Assembly (NCBI GenBank): GCA_009925875.1
Contig: RFQD01000048.1
Location: 1-8,837 of the forward strand
Reading direction: 5' to 3'
DNA length: 8,837 nucleotides
Source: Microbacteriaceae bacterium
GTDB taxonomy: Bacteria; Actinomycetota; Actinomycetes; Actinomycetales; Microbacteriaceae
Shown: piece by piece, positions 6,493 through 8,837 of the stretch
Position numbering within the stretch: position 1 is the stretch's first letter
Layout: every line of letters begins with the position of its first letter
Translations under genes and position numbers: made by a program
Notes under the pieces: model-generated
Databases searched by the model: none
Told to the model about the DNA's origin: nothing
Seen by the model: only the letters and a program-made list of their open reading frames with translations

Positions 6493-8837
6493 CTATTGCA
6501 CCGCACTTCCCGCGTTGATGATGCCCGCGCCACATGTTTTCGTGGTGTCGGCATCACACACGGTGCCGCCAAACGCCGTGGCCGTTGACTGGATGCGCTG
6601 CAAAACCTGCGCGGGAGTCAGCGACTTGTCGCGCGAGAGCATCAGCGCAACGACACCCGCAACATGCGGCGTCGCCATGCTCGTGCCACTCCACGACACA
6701 TATGTCTGTCCCGCCGGAACCGTCGTGCCGGAGTTCATCGTCGAATAGATTCCCACACCGGGAGCGGCGATTTCTACGAGCGGACCGTAGTTGGAGAACC
6801 AGGCGCGTTTACCGGCGCTGTCCGTTGCGGCCACCGTGATGACGCCGTTGCAGTTGCCGGGAGAGGACGACGACGCCGGGCTATCTTCGTTCCCAGCAGC
6901 GATTGTCACGGTGACCCCGCGGCCAATGGCGTAGTCGATCGCGCTCTGCTCGGTGGCTGAACACGCACCCCCACCGCCCAGTGACAACGTGATGACGTTG
7001 GCTGGCGTCGCGTTGACGGGAAGTCCCGGCACAGCCGCGCCGGCCGCCCACATGATTCCCAACGCAATATCGGACATGTAGCCACCGCACTTGCCGAGCA
7101 CTCGCACGGGTTGCACGAGTACCTTCGGGGCGATGCCGACAGAACCGACGCCATTGATGGCGGCATTGACGGTGCCGGCGACATGCGTGCCGTGCCACGA
7201 GCTGTTCGAAATTCCGCACCCGGCGAGATTTCCGCCGAATGTTGCACCCGACGAATCGGCAGCCGATACCCAGTCACCGGGGTCCGACGGATTCGCATCC
7301 CGCCCATCACCATCGTTTGCCACACTCGGATCGGCGATCATGTCGTAACCGGCAACCTGCGATCCCAGGTCGGTGTGGGTAGTGATGCCCGTGTCGAGCA
7401 CGGCAACAACCACACGTGAGCTTCCCTGGGTTTTCGACCACGCACCATTGACATTGATGCCGAAGGTGCCCGTGAGCCCCCACAGGGTTCCGTTCGTGAA
7501 CGCCGTCTCGGTGGGCGTTGACTTCACGAATTCGGCGGGGGTCGTGACAACGATCGAGGTCGAGCTCGTTGACATGATCGTCGCCGCGGCGCTCCCAAAG
7601 GTCACATTTGTGATGGCATCGAGATTCGTTCCCGTGATGGTGACGGTTGTTCCGCCGACGGACGGTCCCGACGTTGCACTGAGTGAACTGATTGTCGGAG
7701 CGAGAGCGGTGGCGCGCACCGCTGTCGACGTCGCACCCATAGACACCGTTTTGCCCTGTGATGCCGGCGTCACGACGTAGCGGAACTTGGTCCGCAACGA
7801 AGGCGATGTTCCCCCTGCGGTCACGACACTCACCGGCACACCAGATGTTGAGACAACGCCCGCAGGTGTGGTGACCGTGATGCTCGAGGCCGTGTTCGAC
7901 GTGATGGTCGCCGCCTTACCGCCGAACGTCACCGATTTTGCGTTCGAGAGGTTTCTTCCCGTGATGGTGACGATGGTCCCTCCGGATGCACTTCCTGAGG
8001 TGGGACTGAACGCGGAGACGAGGGGCGGCGCAACGTATGTGTACGCGTTGGGCAACGACGTTGACCCTGCGGCCGCGATGAGGAAGATGGACTTGGTGCC
8101 CGCGGTGCCGGACGGCGCTCGCACGCGCACTTGGGTGTCACTGATGACGGAAATCGACGTTGCCGAGACGGCGCTGGTCGCACTCGTGCCGAACTTGACC
8201 GATCTTGTGCCCGTGAGTTGCGTGCCCGTGATGGTCACAATTGTGCCTGCGCCAAGTTGTCCAGCGTTTGGCGAGACCGAGGTGATGGTGGGTGTCGTGC
8301 GTGCGCCGAACGTGAACGCGGACGGCGCCGTCACTGTCCCCGAGTCGGTTGTCACCGTCACATCGACCGGAGTCGAGCTGGTGACGGCGGGAGTGAGGAC
8401 CGTCACCGCGGTGTCGGTTCGACTCACAATGGATTGAGCCGGGATGCCGCCGAATGTCACCGATGTCGTTGTCGCAAGACCGCCACCTGAAATGACAACC
8501 GTCTCTCCCCCCGCACTCGAGCCAGATGTTGGACGCAGTGGAGTCTGGGACAACGTCGGTGGTACTCCGTCGACGTAGGTGAAGGCGGCGACCTTTGTGG
8601 CCGAACCGCCCGTTCCGCTGACGGTCACGTCGACCGTGGCGGCCCGGGGGGCGACATCGGCCACAGCCGTGCGCCACTGGTCCGGCTCTGCCCACTCAAC
8701 GGTTGGGTCGGTCGCCACTTCGGCAGCGACTTTGCGGGCCGTCGCAAGGTCGACAGATGTTCCAAGATTCATGGCCGACATGTGATCTGTGATGGGGACG
8801 CCACTGATAACTTTGGCGCTCTTCACACGACTCCACC
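6493..8837 (-). CDS. Secreted subtilisin-family (S8) serine protease with inserted TIG array, 5'-partial
   Basis: The reading frame is open at the right edge (Trp-Ser-Arg precede GTG 8826), so the true start and signal peptide lie outside. Numbering here counts Val at 8826 as residue 1. Residues 1-50 resemble the C-terminal part of an inhibitor I9 propeptide, ending in DPTVEWAEPDQ. Residues 60-431 are TIG/IPT-like beta domains. The catalytic S8 domain follows at about 433-777, with Asp478 (AVLDTGI), His545 (WHGTHVAGT), the oxyanion Asn646 (AAGN) and Ser716 (SGTSMATPHVAG). Six cysteines (537, 580, 622, 659, 757, 765) could form disulfides. Segments such as GKCGGYMSDIALGIMWAAG resemble extracellular subtilases of the Peptidases_S8_13 type. 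The chain ends right after the fold (CGAGIINAGSAVQ), with no LPXTG sorting signal or membrane helix. Placing TIG domains between propeptide and protease is unusual, since subtilases normally carry extra domains after the catalytic part. It is probably the first gene of a run into budA. Confidence 0.93.
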   Translation of the reverse strand, partial: WSRVKSAKVISGVPITDHMSAMNLGTSVDLATARKVAAEVATDPTVEWAEPDQWRTAVADVAPRAATVDVTVSGTGGSATKVAAFTYVDGVPPTLSQTPLRPTSGSSAGGETVVISGGGLATTTSVTFGGIPAQSIVSRTDTAVTVLTPAVTSSTPVDVTVTTDSGTVTAPSAFTFGARTTPTITSVSPNAGQLGAGTIVTITGTQLTGTRSVKFGTSATSAVSATSISVISDTQVRVRAPSGTAGTKSIFLIAAAGSTSLPNAYTYVAPPLVSAFSPTSGSASGGTIVTITGRNLSNAKSVTFGGKAATITSNTASSITVTTPAGVVSTSGVPVSVVTAGGTSPSLRTKFRYVVTPASQGKTVSMGATSTAVRATALAPTISSLSATSGPSVGGTTVTITGTNLDAITNVTFGSAAATIMSTSSTSIVVTTPAEFVKSTPTETAFTNGTLWGLTGTFGINVNGAWSKTQGSSRVVVAVLDTGITTHTDLGSQVAGYDMIADPSVANDGDGRDANPSDPGDWVSAADSSGATFGGNLAGCGISNSSWHGTHVAGTVNAAINGVGSVGIAPKVLVQPVRVLGKCGGYMSDIALGIMWAAGAAVPGLPVNATPANVITLSLGGGGACSATEQSAIDYAIGRGVTVTIAAGNEDSPASSSSPGNCNGVITVAATDSAGKRAWFSNYGPLVEIAAPGVGIYSTMNSGTTVPAGQTYVSWSGTSMATPHVAGVVALMLSRDKSLTPAQVLQRIQSTATAFGGTVCDADTTKTCGAGIINAGSAVQ
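7534..8649 (-). repeat. TIG/IPT domain array, circularly permuted, inside the S8 protease gene
   Basis: Four TIG equivalents of about 85-90 residues are encoded here. On the minus strand the order is: a lone tail (residues 60-86, VDVTVSGTGG and AFTYV), three complete units (about 90-174, 177-266, 267-352), a linker rich in Thr/Ser/Ala (353-376), and a lone head (377-431, SGPSVGGTTVTITGTNL through VVTTPA). Each complete unit has the pattern SPTSG-x-x-x-GGT-VTITG, then VTFGG, then TPA, then VDVTV, then FTYV. The repeat is visible in the DNA: CCCGTGATGGT[GC]AC on the plus strand occurs at 7631, 7958 and 8225. TIG domains are immunoglobulin-like folds found in surface and secreted proteins, where they often mediate binding or act as spacers. 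Confidence 0.85.

Noticed and set aside
7373..8437. Two long plus-strand open frames (135 and 216 codons) opposite the TIG array
   Set aside because: They mirror the repetitive TIG coding sequence. Their repeated MVTVVPP-like segments are the reverse complement of the VTITG core, not an independent protein.
1..8837. CRISPR array, tRNA, insertion sequence or phage gene
   Set aside because: No regularly spaced identical repeats, cloverleaf-like sequence, transposase motif or integrase motif was seen on either strand.

Overview
The window is GC-rich bacterial DNA (roughly 60% by eye). It carries one plus-strand gene at the left edge and a five-gene minus-strand run covering the rest. GTG starts, clear Shine-Dalgarno sites and a DUF4239-like membrane protein suggest an actinobacterium, perhaps Micrococcales. 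That placement is an inference, because no rRNA or other marker gene is present.

Left edge (1-1482, plus): the 3' part of an animal-type haem peroxidase (peroxidase-cyclooxygenase superfamily) behind a proline-rich linker. The reading frame is broken near 763-784, where about 50 residues usually found in the family are missing. All visible haem-site residues lie on one side or the other of the break. The gene converges on pntB, and a perfect 18-bp stem at 1501-1544 separates them as a likely bidirectional terminator.

Middle (1566-4507, minus): pntA and pntB, encoding the proton-translocating NAD(P) transhydrogenase. PntA is the fused single-chain form and overlaps pntB by 4 bases (ATGA). A 224-base non-coding leader precedes pntA.

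Right (4732-8837, minus): in transcription order, a secreted subtilisin-family (S8) protease that enters from beyond the right edge, then alpha-acetolactate decarboxylase (18-base gap), then a DUF4239-like four-helix membrane protein with a Gln/Pro-rich tail (30-base gap). These three are close enough to be one transcript. The pnt pair may be read through or have its own promoter.

The genes point to a cell that balances NADH/NADPH at the membrane, can make acetoin from acetolactate, and exports a protease and possibly a peroxidase. I see no CRISPR array, tRNA, rRNA, insertion sequence, phage gene or recognisable new defence system. Two things most deserve a second look. One is the protease, where a TIG/IPT domain array sits between propeptide and catalytic domain in circularly permuted form (half a domain at each end). 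The other is the split peroxidase, whose halves meet in a GTGA stop/start overlap.
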